DNA of 64,000 bases from Pyrenophora tritici-repentis. Lineage: Eukaryota; Ascomycota; Dothideomycetes; Pleosporales; Pleosporaceae. The first letter of the stretch is position 1. Every line of letters starts with the position of its first letter. Of this stretch, positions 44,987 through 56,484 are shown piece after piece. The stretch spans positions 2,542,001-2,606,000 of the forward strand of contig NC_089392.1 in assembly GCF_003171515.1 (NCBI RefSeq). Direction: 5' to 3'. The notes beneath the pieces were generated by a model that was not told the origin of the DNA, did not search any database, and was given only the letters and a program-made list of their open reading frames with translations. Made by a program: the position numbers and the translations under genes.

Positions 44987-46442
44987 ACTCTGCTCGTAGA
45001 AAGATGGGCGCACAGACCACCTGCGAGTGTCTGATTTGTATCCCGTATTTTACCCTTTGACTACCAGGGTGTTGTGCCTGTGCAGCTATACCTTGACGAA
45101 TCCCAGAGCAATCACACTTATACGTTAAATAACCAAAGGTGGTGACGAGCAAACCTTCACACGCCTGCCACGAAAACACGATAATACGGTAAACAGATTC
45201 TCAGTGTTTTCATAAGGTCCCTGTTACCGATGCACCGCTGCAGAAGACTTATGGTATGGCACGCCGGAGTAGGGGTGCAATGAGGCAACAGCAGGAAACG
45301 GACGCATTGATCCTTGTCACTGTCCACGTTCGGTCTTGACATTCGCATGTGCAACTTTTAAGATGCGCCTACGACCGTCTCGACTACAACGACCAAATGC
45401 GGTTTTCTCAGTAGTAGTAGACAAGGTGATGCGGCTTGCCGAACAATTAGTTACCTCTCCTAACACCACGTCTGCACTGTACCACCGCAGGCGTTACACA
45501 TGATACATCAATGTAAGCAGAGCCATTCCTAACCGGGTAGTAATCTGAAATTCCGTGCCCCCATCCGAGCTGTCACGAATCTCGAAGTTGAGAATATTCG
45601 TGTACCGACGTGCTGGCTACGACCGCTCCTTGGGCAACAAAGGCTGACAGCCCGATATGTCCTATAATACAAGTAGTACTATAATCGCCTCACTGATTTC
45701 TTCCCAGGTAGAATAGCATAGCCTCGTGCCTGCGGATACCACAAATGTCACATGATCAGACTAGTACGGATCCGGGCCACAACGGTGACCTACCCTACAT
45801 GTGTTGTTCTGCAGGGTATCTCGTTCGTTCAAACTTTATGAATACATACATCGAATGCCTATATCTTGCACCAGAATTCCCTGTATATCACTCTCATTTT
45901 CACCCTTACCCGACGGTATGTAATCTACTGGCTATCGGTTTGCCGCTTCCTTCGTGAGCACAAACCCAGGCTTTACACTGCTGGTGACACAACAGGTTAG
46001 AATGCCAAGGAGAACAGACGAGGACTAGTTAGAATGAAAATCGTGCGAAGATAACGTTCTGAGTCTCTAGATTGGTAGAGACAACCCGCTGCCCTAAGAT
46101 ATGCAGGCCATGGCAACTCAAGCCTTTAAGAGAAGGAGGCCACTAAAGTCATCAACCAAGGCTGCTTTGTTGGTTTTACTCAGTAAGTGACAACATCTAC
46201 ATGATGGTTTTCAAGAGATGAGGTATCGCCAAAGGTATAGGCAATGATGAGTGTAGGTTTATCCTTGTGACAGTGGAGAAACGCAGTTCCCAGCGAGTGT
46301 CAGATAATAATAAATTCACCTGTTACGTTGAATCGAAATCAGATGGTAGGACAGCATTTACTTTATTAAATAGAAAATTTGCGTAGAAGTTATGTAAGTG
46401 GGCATGACTCCATCTTGGACACTTGAATAAACATTGTCATAT

Positions 46443-46620
46443 ATATGTACCACAGTCCGCAACAATCAATTAAGTGGGTCCTAGAAGGTTCAGATTGGAT
46501 TGATTGATTACCGCTTTAAGCCTAGTAGTTACCTATAGGAGTTTAAGCCCTACCTAGATAGGTAAGTGGGTCTAGGAGAGTGACCGGATTGAATTGATTG
46601 TTGCGGAGTCTAATATGTAC
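46443..46620. mobile_element. hAT-like MITE, copy 2, with 8-bp target-site duplication
   Basis: A 162-bp element (46451-46612) with the same terminal core CCGCAACAATCAAT and inverted ATTGATTGTTGCGGAGTCT at its other end. It is flanked by ATATGTAC on both sides (46443-46450 and 46613-46620). The interior differs from copy 1 in length and sequence but keeps CCTA and TAGG blocks in inverted order. One terminal base set has changed (CACAGTCC in place of CAGACTCC). Confidence 0.82.
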
Positions 46621-46706
46621 ATAACTAGGTATAGAGAGCAAATTGAAATACATAACAGACCCACAGAATCATGGATGCTATAATGACTCATAATATCTGT
46701 GCAACG

Positions 46707-46800
46707 AAAAAAAGCAAGTGTTGGGAATCGAACCTGCGGTAGATAAGGCAGCTGGTTGCTGCATGCACGAGCTTGGATTACACGGCTGACTAAGCCGTGT
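46707..46800 (-). other. Pol III-like element: A-box-like, B-box and T-run (SINE or tRNA relic)
   Basis: On the minus strand GGCTTAGTCAG (A-box-like, within a perfect 8-bp hairpin ACACGGCT/AGCCGTGT) is followed about 50 nt later by GGTTCGATTCC, an exact B-box, and 11 nt after that by seven T residues (46707-46713), a pol III terminator. It does not fold into a normal tRNA: the T stem and acceptor stem do not pair. It lies about 90 bp from MITE copy 2. A tRNA-derived SINE head or a tRNA pseudogene would explain it. Confidence 0.4.
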
Positions 46801-49183
46801 GGTCCGAGCTCTAGCTGCTGCCTTACTGCCGACCTCCCTCCACCTCCATAGAACAACAAGAACAATCACAATCATTTCAACTCGTTGCAACGAAGGTGAT
46901 TCCGATACCTTAGCCGTATCAACAGCAAGTTTTTTTCTTACTTTTAACACACCTTTTGCTAGGCTAAGATCTAGAATCGTACAAAACTGTTGGATGTACT
47001 ACCACTCCATTTTCCCGATTTCCGGGTAAATAGACCCAACTACGACTGTTCATCGTTTTTGAAGACAACAGCAGCTGTTTTTAACATTGTAGTGTCTGAT
47101 TATCTAGTAACTAGATATTCATATGCGCAAAGCTTCTCAACTATAATCATAGCTATAGGATATTTAGATATACAGTTCATGAAGCGTTTGAAAGCCGCGG
47201 GGGCCAATCCTGATGGACGTATTTTGTCAGAGAGACAAAGCTACAAAATAGCTAAACCATCCCATCTTCACATTGCAATAGACGAAAACACTGGAACCAG
47301 AGCAAATTCAACCCTCAAGTACAGGTTCTCCCGTTCTACCCCTTGCAGATAACCGTTATTGGCGATCATCTAGGTATCATCCGAGTGCTACACAATCATT
47401 CAGCCAGCGTGTACATCACGCTTCCCGAATGTAAGATGTGGAAACTAAGCAGGTGGCGAAAACGCTCATATCTAGATAAAACGTTGACATGGATCGCGCA
47501 GTGGCACGGACGTTGCCAATGTTGTGGATATAACTACTGGGTCCATACTCTGGGGGAAACATGTGGGAAGAAGCACATACAACCTTTGCGGTCCAGGATG
47601 TTCCCTCGCAACATCCCTATCTCAGGGCTACACTTATCCCTCAGTACACTTGGATAGCCATTACCTTACGGTAGCCAATGTATCACGACCCAAGTCAAAA
47701 CCACTCAACCGAGACCGACAATCCCATTTGTAGTGCTGGAGAACACGACTACAGTAATCTCTCACACATAAATATATCATTCGAACCCCATTCTCTCTCA
47801 ACCGCCCATCATCCAAATAATTCCCTGGGCCATCCCGTCTCAACACCCATCCCCATCTCCCAACTGCCAAAATTCATCCCACAATCCCACGCAAACCACC
47901 CAACGGCCACCCAACGGTCACCAACCCGCCTAACTCGCCTAACATACCCTCCTCTCATTTCCCCGCCGCCACGTCCGCGTCCGCAACAGTGGGTCCCCAC
48001 TCCCCCTCAATCGGCCCGAAACCACGTACCCAGCACATCCATCCATCAACCCAACCACTCCCATGCCCTTTCCCTCTGCGCAACATTATCCCGTCCTACA
48101 TATGCAGAGCGAAAAAGCTTATTCACGCATGCCCGTTTCAGGCACGCGACAGTGATTGGATCTCATGCAAATGCGGGTCGGAGATAAAGGGCCACCGGTA
48201 GAGTTACCGCGTGTTTGGCGTTTTGGGCTTGGCGGTTCGTATGTAGTACCTTGGATTATGCGTTTGGCATAGACGGTCGCGATGGCGGAAGATACGACGG
48301 ATGGGAGGCGATGCGCGGGGATGCGCGGAGAACAACAAACGTCATGCCAATGCAGACATGCAGTAAGATGATGGCAGAAACGGGGGTTTTCGGAGATACC
48401 AAGTGCATACATATTGCGTATACCGGCACGTATTCTGGCCTTTTTTTTCTTGGTCCTGGGCATGGGTCATGGGGAATGGGCAGATAGTGGTATGAAGGGT
48501 GGGGTTCGAAGGAACGATCACTAGGGGATATTTCGGTGGGTTAGTTGGGGGGATCTGCGAAAAAGGCGAAAAAAGGGCCTGTTGTGCTGTTGACTGCCGT
48601 ACGTATGCCGGCGCGAGGCGGCTCTTTGAACACGATTGCCATAGCGGTGTGCAGATAATCTTCACGGCGATCGAAACAAAAAGACTGTGACGTATGTCCA
48701 TATTTCTGTGTAAGATTCAGGACAATCTGGATATAATCTCGCTTATTTGGTATCAAAAAAAGTAAAAGACAAGACAACAGTAAGTCATGAGAGAGATTTG
48801 AAAAAGAAAAGCACCCCCAGAGCAAAAATGTTGCGTTGTTGTTCCAAAACTGGCCCTGCCGTGCGGATGCAAATGCATGTGTAGTACGCCGTGTGTGGGT
48901 GTTGCTGCTCCCGTTTGTTGCGCGCTCGTTGAGTTGGTATAAAATGCTGTCCCCCTTGCTTCCCGAAAAAGTCATATGCGCCTTTTGCATTTTCCAATGC
49001 TCATAGCCCCGTGTGATAGTGGTGGCGTTTGGTGGTTCCTACTGCGCCGATAAACGCCTGATTTAAAGATTTCCGTTAGATAAAAGGGTCCGAAGTCGGG
49101 TGGTGTTGTTGCCCCTAAGTTTTACTGCTCGTAATAGAAGAAAATATGTACATGGAAAGGTATCGAGCTGTTGAAAGGGACAC

Positions 49184-50566
49184 TCAGTAGTCCATGGTCT
49201 TCTGCGGTGGGTAATCGGGGTAGTCGATGTCATCTTGTGGTTTGCCTTCTTTGAGACAGAGTCCTTCACGCCCGACTTTCTCCTGCAGGTAATGGAGTCG
49301 TTCGAGATCGTCTTTTTCAAATGAAAAGGCGCCGCTCCAGAATCCACAGTCAATATTGGTTGTCTCGTTCCGGTAGAAGACCTGAAATTCGGCCGCACGG
49401 TCTACTGGCGGGGGGCCGGGCTTCTCTCCTGACGCCTCCGAGAGTGAGTCGATTTCGCTGCGTCCAGGCATGTGATGGAATAGCTCCGAGTTGAGCGTCC
49501 AGCAGCGCAGACCAGGGCTTGGATATTTGCTGCGCATTTTGGGGTCTGCATTGGGCCGCTGCCACTCGGGTGTAGGCGAGGGTGTATTCTCTCCCTTGTT
49601 GCAGGCGTGGAGAAGGGCTACGTCAAAGGCGCGCGCGCCATCCTTTTTCAGTTTTGGTGGCGCAAGATCGTTGAGAAGTCGTTCGGCGGCGGGGCGGGTA
49701 ACGGCGTATCCGAAGGAGCAGAGGGGGAATTTGGAGCGGTGCATAACTCGATTGCGCTCGGGCATGCCCAGGAGGCGGAATAGCGACTGTGTGAAGGGAT
49801 GCAGATTTAGCCATGAGGGCATGGTAGGGTCCTCGTAGAGGACATGTGGCATAGCGGTGAGGTTGTAATCCTGGCGATCAGTCTTGGGGCCGTCGTCGTC
49901 GACGATATCAAAGTAGTCGCCACAATGGCCGAGGTAGAGTAGGTCCCATGCCTCCTGATCTCCCCAGTACTGGGTGCGATTGCTGGCGTAGTTTACAAAG
50001 GGATGTTGGTTGGGGGCCGGGGGAAGGAGGCGACGGGCAGCGCTTGCTGCGAGAGGTATCTGGACGCTGCGCAGGCGAATGTCAAAGTCGACGTCGTCTT
50101 CGAGAATGAGAGCCGTCTCTAGGCCAGAAGCGAGAAACCTGTCACACAAGTCAGCTACAGGTTGCCGCCAAGGGACTGGCGAGGAACGTGTTGCTTACCA
50201 CCTCAGGGCGTTGTGGTGCCCTAGCCACGCTAATATAGAACCTTTGACGGCGTTGTCCTGACCGTTGATGAAGCGCTGGACGTCGCCTTCGGTCCAGGCA
50301 GGCTGTTCCGGAATGGTGATGTCGAAGTCGGTGACGTTTGCGGCTTGCAAGAGCGGCTCGCGGCGCGGCGAGCCTTCTTTGGATACGACGATAACGGCGC
50401 CGAAGCCTAAAGTTCTATTCGCGGGGATCTTTATAGGGCGCGCCTCAATCGACGACATCCACTGCAAGTATACGCGATCCGTGTCTCTATGGTGGTACCA
50501 TATTCCGATGAGGACCAGGACTGTGAGTAGAAACAGCGGCATAGGCCGCTTCCTGGGAGCAAGCAT
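49184..50566 (-). CDS. Glycosyltransferase family 25-like, type II membrane protein
   Basis: Exons 50566-50199 and 50138-49184 are joined by a 60-nt intron (GTAAGC...TGACAG) with junction HHNALR-W-FLASGLETA, giving 440 residues. A short basic N-terminus and a signal anchor (LFLLTVLVLIGIWY, residues 11-24) indicate a Golgi or ER lumen enzyme. The catalytic part has the acidic LILEDDVDFDI motif, of the DxD type, and LYLGHCGDYF. These belong to the GT25 family of LPS and collagen beta-galactosyltransferases, which is common in fungi as genes of unknown acceptor. It is divergent from PFA3 across a 1-kb gap. Confidence 0.85.
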
Positions 50567-51624
50567 GTCGGGCTAAGAAAGGGAGCCAAATGTCGAGTAA
50601 ACGAGAGTGGTATTAGACATGTCTCTGCGGAGGCTGGTGGGGGAGGGCTGAGGGTTGAATATCAACTCGGGACGATATTACTAGCACGGCATGGTTTAGG
50701 CGTGTTGCACAGCGGCAGGACCGAAGCAGATCTGGCTGGGCGACGCCTATCTCTAAATGTCGCAGGAAGCGGCGAGAACAATGGAGGCCTGGCCGGGGTG
50801 TGGCACCGATATTGCTTCTTGTAACGACTGTATCAGGCTACCTTAGATTGCCGGCGCACATGCAGCCGGGATTGTCATCATTTCACGATAGGATAAGTGG
50901 AGATGCTGTTGCGTCCGCGCGGCGAGTCACTGTGTGCGTATGCTGCGATCTGTCACTCTCCGTCAGCGCTGGCGCACCACGACGCAGCTGAAACTGAAGA
51001 TGCTGGCATCAGCGAGGCTTGCTATAGTCAGAATAGATCACGCTTGCATCAGCTTATTGTTTGCGCAACCAGAACCAACATTAGCTCCATGGTACCGACA
51101 CCGGTACGTCGTAACATGGGATGGTACCAATTGTACCTATGTGCATACAAAAGGCTGAACGCGGCATCACGTGCCCGGCGCGGCTCACCCTGGTCAGGCC
51201 CTCCAGACAAGGCGCAGCCATGGACGACGCTAACAACATGAAGAAGAAGACGACGACGACGACGACGACGACTGCAACGACTGCGGGACGACGAAACTCG
51301 ACGTCAAATTCCACGGGCATTGGCTTGTGGACCGCATTCTTCTTCTTCCTGTAGCCTCAGCATTTCTATTCTAACCACCTGCCTAACCCTCCCCGTCGCG
51401 TTCGTATTCTGTGAGACATGCTGTGCATCGCTGCGCCCTGAAACTAGTCGTGCAGCCGGCTTGCTTGTCCTCCGCGTCCTGTTGCTACCTCAGACCTTTT
51501 TTCTCCAGCCATCTCGGACGACGTTACGGTTACACAAATCAGTGCCTCGCAGAAACAAACGCTTACCGTACTTGCAACACACACGACCGCACCACATGCC
51601 CGGCCACTCGCTGCGCCCATAGTC
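50567..51624. other. Divergent promoter region of the GT25 and PFA3 genes
   Basis: About 1 kb without a supported gene. It holds the triplet microsatellite at 51241-51272 in what is probably the 5' leader of PFA3. Confidence 0.5.
51241..51272 (+). repeat. GAA/GAC triplet microsatellite
   Basis: Three AAG units run into about eight GAC units, followed by TGCAACGAC. A simple sequence repeat, likely length-variable between strains. Confidence 0.85.
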
Positions 51625-53491
51625 ATGGCCACGTTGGGCACGCCCTCTCCCCCGTCATCCCCCTCAAGAACCATGCGCCGCCGCGGGTGGGCAAGAAAGG
51701 TTGAGCGGTATTGCTGCACCGCCGTCACCTACTTTCCGCTGCTGTTTGTCTATGGCCTGACGTCCTGGGCCATCTGGGTCCAGGCAGGCATCGGCTTCGT
51801 GCCTTCCAAGAATGGTTGGACCGGTGCGTCTCCCTCTGCGCCGCATGCGACGCATTCTTGTGACGTGGAATGCGACTCCATTACTAACGTCTGCATCAGG
51901 CAAGTTTTCGTCCGGTCTGGGCCTCTTCTTCTACCTTATGCTCAATTGGAGCTACACGACCGCCGTATTCACCGATCCGGGCTCGCCCCTCAACATCAAG
52001 AATGGTTACAGCCATCTGCCGTCGCAAGAAGGGGGCGACATCCAATACACGTCGTTCACCGTCAAAGCGTCGACGGGTGAATTGCGCTTCTGCAACAAGT
52101 GCCAGTCCAAGAAGCCCGACCGGTCCCACCACTGCTCGACATGCAAGCGCTGTGTCCTGAAAATGGACCATCATTGCCCATGGCTTGCCACGTGCGTTGG
52201 GCTGCGCAACTACAAGGCCTTTTTGCTATTCCTCATATACCTCAGCTTCTTTTGCTGGGTATGCTTTGCGACATCTGCCACTTGGGTCTGGAGTGAGATC
52301 CTGAATGATGGAACATACACCGAGTCGTTTATGCCCGTCAACTATGTCTTGCTCGCCGTGCTCTCTGGCATCATTGGCATCGTCATTACAGGCTTCACTG
52401 CCTGGCATTTGTGGCTTACAGTTAGGGGCCAAACTACCATCGAGAGCTTGGAGAAGACGCGCTACCTGTCCCCGCTCAGGAACACAATGAAACATCAGCT
52501 CAACGACCGAAACTACGTCGAAGCGCAAGCAAATGGCCGCCTGAGCATGAGCGAGCAATTGCGCGAGATACACGCCAATGCGCTCCCAGGCGTCACCCGA
52601 CCCGAAGAAGGCGAGACCCCTCCTCGTACCACGTCCCGCTCTCCCGTCCCAGGCCACGCCAATGGCTACTCGCATCCGCAATACCAATCCTACGAATACC
52701 GCGACCGTCAACAACAGCAAGACCGATACGACAGCTACCTCGACGAGCGCGACAACGAAGCACTCCCTAATGCCTTCGATCTGGGCTGGAAGCGCAACAT
52801 TGGCCACGTGTTCGGCCCCTCGCCGATCAAGTGGTTCGTGCCCATAAGCAACACGACGGGAGACGGGTGGTCGTGGGAACCAAGTCCGAAGTGGCTGGCA
52901 GCCAGGGAGCGCATAAAGAGGGAAAGAGAAAGAGAAGAGCAAATACAAAAGCAGCGTGAGCGAGCTGCCAGTTGGGGCATTGATTCTCCTACTGAAGCAG
53001 AGTTCAGGCGTCCCACACGCGGTCCCGAAGGATGGATGCCTGGTCAATACAGCCAGCCCCCGCGAGCCACACGTCGTCCCGAGTGGCAATCACCACTCCG
53101 TCAAAGCGAACCAAACCAATACCTTGCCCCCACCGTCGTGAGGGGATCACTGGAAGGTCGCAGAAGCCCCAGCAAGGCCGATCAGATCCTGGGACGGGAA
53201 CGGGGCATGTACGCGGATGGCGACGTGCAATTGCAAACCATTGACCGGAAGAAGTTTGACCAGTATAGTTACATCTCAGAAGACGAGGACGATGAATACG
53301 AGGTTTCCAGTGACGAGCAAGCGGTAGACCAGAGGAGAGCGAAACAGACGCAAAGAGCATCTGCGCCGCCCCAAGAAACGTCGAATTGGAATGACATACC
53401 CGAGGGCTTTCTGGACCCTTCACCTGCGGGAAAAAAGAGTGGACGAAGATCGCCGAAAAAGACGGGCGAATGGGACGAATGGCGAGCATAG
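51625..53491 (+). CDS. PFA3: DHHC palmitoyltransferase Pfa3-like
   Basis: Exons 51625-51823 and 51900-53491 with a 76-nt intron (GTGCGT...CATCAG) give 596 residues; the junction reads NGWT-G-KFSSGLG. Two membrane spans (about residues 33-52 and 70-90) precede the Cys-rich domain FCNKCQSKKPDRSHHCSTCKRCVLKMDHHCPW, where the DHHC Cys is the acyl-enzyme nucleophile; two more spans follow (FLIYLSFFCWVCFATS and VLLAVLSGIIGIVITGF) with a TTIE (TTxE) motif after them. Family members S-palmitoylate proteins such as Vac8 at the vacuole. The long C-terminal tail is disordered, with a charged coiled-coil stretch and an acidic cluster (EDEDDEYEVSSDE), longer than in yeast. Confidence 0.92.
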
Positions 53492-53925
53492 CACAAGCCG
53501 TCGCATTTTGGGTTGTAATGGATATGAGGGAATGTGGTATGTATGTATATGAGGCGTTGCATAGCATGACATGGCGTTTGTTGCATACACGACGGAATCT
53601 CCGTTACTGTATAGGAAGAATACAGGCAGTTTACCTATTTCTGTCATAGTTGTTGATCATTGTTGCTATCTTATCGTTGTCGTACGAATCCAAATGGTTG
53701 TAGCCCGCTTCTCATCGTAACACGAGGTTTGCTCACATTATGCATGTCTCTTCTCCGCCCAGTTATTCCGCCTCACCGTCCCGCTGGAAGCAAACATTTT
53801 GTACAACCATCGGTCAAGAAGTCTATGGCACTAATGGCGGCTCACCGGTCCATGGCCGTTCTCTGATCATATATACTTGCACTGGAATGCCTTTTCTTCT
53901 TACTCCTAAGAAGTGATTTCAAGCC
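53492..53925. other. Intergenic
   Basis: 3' flank of PFA3 and the promoter of the small gene at 53926; nothing else seen. Confidence 0.45.
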
Positions 53926-54397
53926 ATGGATCCCAACGCAGCATCAAACTTACCCGAGCGCCTCCTTCGACAGCGCGAACTCCCGAGTCTACGAGGCGAA
54001 GATGAAACTGAACTACGCTATCTGGTTGACTTGATAGAATGTACCATACCGCTATTCGCCTCCTCCCAACCCCTCCTAACACCTCACAGCAACATCATGG
54101 ATACTCTCCCCCATCTCGCCTCCAACCTGTATCCTAGGCCGACACCCCCCTCCCAAAAACCCACCCCTATCCACATCAACCCTGTCCAACCCATCCGCAA
54201 CCAACGCTTTCTGCGCCTCGCTCTACACGATAGGTAAAGCGGGGGCTAGAACACTCGAGCTAGGTCCTGAGGTGGGTAAGACGAGGAAGGAGACACTGGG
54301 GAGGCTGTTGGAGTGTGTAGAGGTGGAGGTTGGGAGGCTGATGCTTAATGATGAGTGGAGGGGGAGGAAGGGGAGTGGGAAGGGTGAGGGGAAGTAG
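53926..54397 (+). CDS. Small two-exon protein of unknown function
   Basis: The first open frame (53926-54237) looks coding only at its start. Removing a 49-nt intron (GTACCA...CTCACAG, 54041-54089, with a CTAAC branch site 11 nt before the acceptor) switches to a frame that runs to a stop at 54395-54397, giving 140 residues. The N-terminus is acidic and helical (LRGEDETELRYLVDLIE), the middle is Pro/Ser/Thr-rich, and the C-terminal half is helical and charged (ARTLELGPEVGKTRKETLGRLLECVEVEVGRLMLNDEW). No domain is recognised, and no signal peptide. The splice is inferred from signals and coding character. Confidence 0.5.
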
Positions 54398-54499
54398 AGA
54401 TGTTGGGAGATGGGTAGGTGGGTATGGAGGGGAGGGGGTGGGGATAAGAGGGGAGTAGGAGTGGAACGGCTAGGAGAGATGAAATTACTAAACTCAGCC

Positions 54500-55495
54500 T
54501 CAACGCGAACTTAACACTATTGGGCCCCTGATCCGCCCATCTCGGCGCCTCGCTTCAACATATCCAGTCCGGGATACTTCCTGAATATCACTATCTACAC
54601 TTTGATCGCGAGCCCCGCTACCACTGTCTCCTTTGTCTTTGCTACTGTCATCTTTGACCTTGTTAATGTCTTCTTTGCCTTTATTGACATCTCCTTTTCC
54701 CTTGCTACTGTCTTCTTTGCCTTTAGTGATGTCTCCTCTGTCATTTTCAGTATCTCCTCTAGCTTTGTTAGTGTCTCCTCTAGCTTTTTCAGTGTCTCCT
54801 CTGCCTTTGCGTGCTCTTAGGTTGAATCGTCTAATGGTGCTGGGTTCAGCTATCTTCTGCTGTGATTATCCCTCGACTGGTTTTGCTTTCCCCTTTTCCT
54901 TGGGTTCGCTTGGATTCTCCATGGGCTCTTTGGTTTGGACTAGGTCCTTCGCTGGTTCTTTGCGAGCGGTTCCAGGAATCACTCTAGGGTTCATTGGGGG
55001 TTTGTTCGCTTGAGGTTTATCCGCTGCTGCCTTTTTTTGAGATTGATTTGCTTTTTTCGGGGTTGAGTATTCCTTATCCTTTTCATCGTCCTCTTCACTA
55101 TCCTCTGGACTGGACAATATACTCAAAGATAAACTAGTCACTTCATTGGACTCTCCCTCCTCATCCCCCATAGCCTTTGTCACTTCTTCTATTTCTGGCA
55201 TATCTGGATCATCTTCCAGCTGGTCCCCCATTTTTCGTTCAACTTCTTCTAGCAGCGCTTGCAATACGTATCCACGAGATATGCCAGTGTAAATGCTCGT
55301 TAGACTCTGAAACTTCCCGCTACGTCTTTTCTGAGAGCTTTTGACTGCGGCCCAGTATCGGGTGACATTGTTTTCGTCGAGGCGGCTTCCAAGATGTATG
55401 ACGGGGTATTCGGGTGCGCGGAAGAGCGTTCTTATGTGAGATTGGAGGATGGCGTGGGCGTAGAATTCCTCTGCTGTTACGTATGGACCGGACAT
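54500..55495 (-). pseudogene. Unknown Lys/Glu-rich protein, frame interrupted by an in-frame TAA
   Basis: The likely start is the Met at 55495 (MSGPYVTAEEFYAHAIL). The frame runs 209 codons to a TAA at 54866-54868, then stays open for another 121 codons in the same frame to a TGA at 54500-54502. The extension clearly looks coding: a repeated 8-9 residue unit of the RGDTEKA/RGDTNKA kind, then a non-repetitive end (SDIQEVSRTGYVEARRRDGR). The original codon at 54866 was plausibly CAA (C to T). The N-terminal 100 residues are related to the gene at 55760-56122; the middle is acidic and the rest Lys/Pro-rich and disordered. It is either a truncated gene still making 209 residues or a pseudogene. 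Function unknown. Confidence 0.6.
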
Positions 55496-55759
55496 GCTGT
55501 GGAATGATGGAGAGATGAGGATGAGGATGGGGAGTGGGAGACTACACGCTTTATAGACAGCGGCTTGGGCGTTTGGTCTTAGCACATCTATCTTGCAATC
55601 TTCGCTGTCACAAGACTTTTCATGTGATGAATATTCAAGGGGATACTCTTGTCATATATAGTTACCTACCGCAGATCCAGTCTTCTCCTCCGCCATGACT
55701 ACCACGAAATAATCCACTCCCCCCAAGCCGCCCGCTTCTCTCTCCCATCCCATCCATCT

Positions 55760-56122
55760 CTAATGCTTCATCACCTTATCAAATGTTGTCGCCAAATCCC
55801 CCATCATTTGCTCATCCTCCTCCTGGCATTCAACCGTCTCTTCCATCTTCTCCCACGAAAGTTCCTCCACAGACCCCAACAACATCAATAGTACCTCACT
55901 CCGCGAATCTCCTTCTTGCATGGGTACAAGAGGAATATTCCTCCGTCTACTCTGGTCTGCGTAGCCCATAACTGTGGCGCGATATTCAAGATTGCCCAAG
56001 GCGTTCCAGTGACGGCCGACACGTATGGTGGGGAAAGCTTCGTCGTGGAAGAAGCGGGCCATGAGGGATTTAATGAGGTCGTAGGTAGTCTTGTCTGTCG
56101 ATGTGACGGGTCCGTTGTACAT
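55760..56122 (-). CDS. Small protein, paralogue of the neighbouring gene, unknown function
   Basis: A 120-residue frame that aligns along most of its length with the N-terminal part of the gene at 54500-55495: both begin M-x-(N/G)-G-P-x-V-T, carry a hydrophobic helix followed by a (F/Y)P-x-I-x-(V/L)-G segment, a basic RR patch, and a region of L-L-x-x-V-E-E/ERK. The two are tandem on the same strand about 260 bp apart, so they are probably a local duplication. No known domain. The C-terminus is acidic (ECQEEDEQ). Confidence 0.55.
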   Translation of the reverse strand: MYNGPVTSTDKTTYDLIKSLMARFFHDEAFPTIRVGRHWNALGNLEYRATVMGYADQSRRRNIPLVPMQEGDSRSEVLLMLLGSVEELSWEKMEETVECQEEDEQMMGDLATTFDKVMKH

Positions 56123-56484
56123 GGTTAGATGTGAGACTGAGATGTGAGAGATGGTTTGGAGTTTGGATTTGTGAGAGTGGGTTGATAGAGTTCAGGGTTT
56201 ATAGACTGTTTAGGTTTGTGCGGATGGCTATGGTAAATTTTTTTTGCACGCTTTTGCTTCCATGAGACTCTTTGAGTGATGATTGTATGTGCTAGATTTT
56301 GTCTAACGATTGCGTCGACGTACAAACAAAAGAACTGCAAACGTACAAACGGGTAAAGGCTAGGAAGAAAGTTGAAACATAGTGTATGTTATAACAAGAT
56401 CTAAAAGAGAGCAACTCGCAAGTATGTACATGTGATACCTTGTGAGTTATTCTTTCATAGATCTGGGCATGACGCATATTCCAC
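56123..56484. other. Intergenic
   Basis: Promoter of the paralogue gene and 3' flank of the HAD gene; no gene seen. Confidence 0.45.

Larger units (their letters stand above)
44565..49183. other. Gene-poor, transposon-marked segment
   Basis: About 4.6 kb without a supported protein gene. It contains the two MITE copies and the pol III-like element listed below. The remaining short frames (for example 46990-47352 and 47678-48187) lack recognisable domains; 47760-48080 is CA/CCC-rich. Confidence 0.5.

Noticed and set aside
46707..46800. A standard tRNA gene, for example with anticodon AGT in the hairpin loop
   Set aside because: Acceptor and T stems do not pair and the distance from the putative anticodon arm to the B-box is too long for a tRNA; kept only as a pol III-like relic.
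46990..47352. 120-aa frame with a short ankyrin-like stretch (LKAAGANPDG)
   Set aside because: A single weak motif in AT-rich sequence is not enough to call a gene or an ankyrin relic.
52226..53089. 287-aa minus-strand frame antisense to PFA3
   Set aside because: Opposite to the DHHC transferase coding sequence, without recognisable motifs.
54602..55013. Leu/Ser-rich plus-strand frames of up to 126 aa
   Set aside because: They are the antisense of the RGDT-type repeats of the minus-strand gene; the apparent hydrophobic repeats are only a reflection of that repeat.
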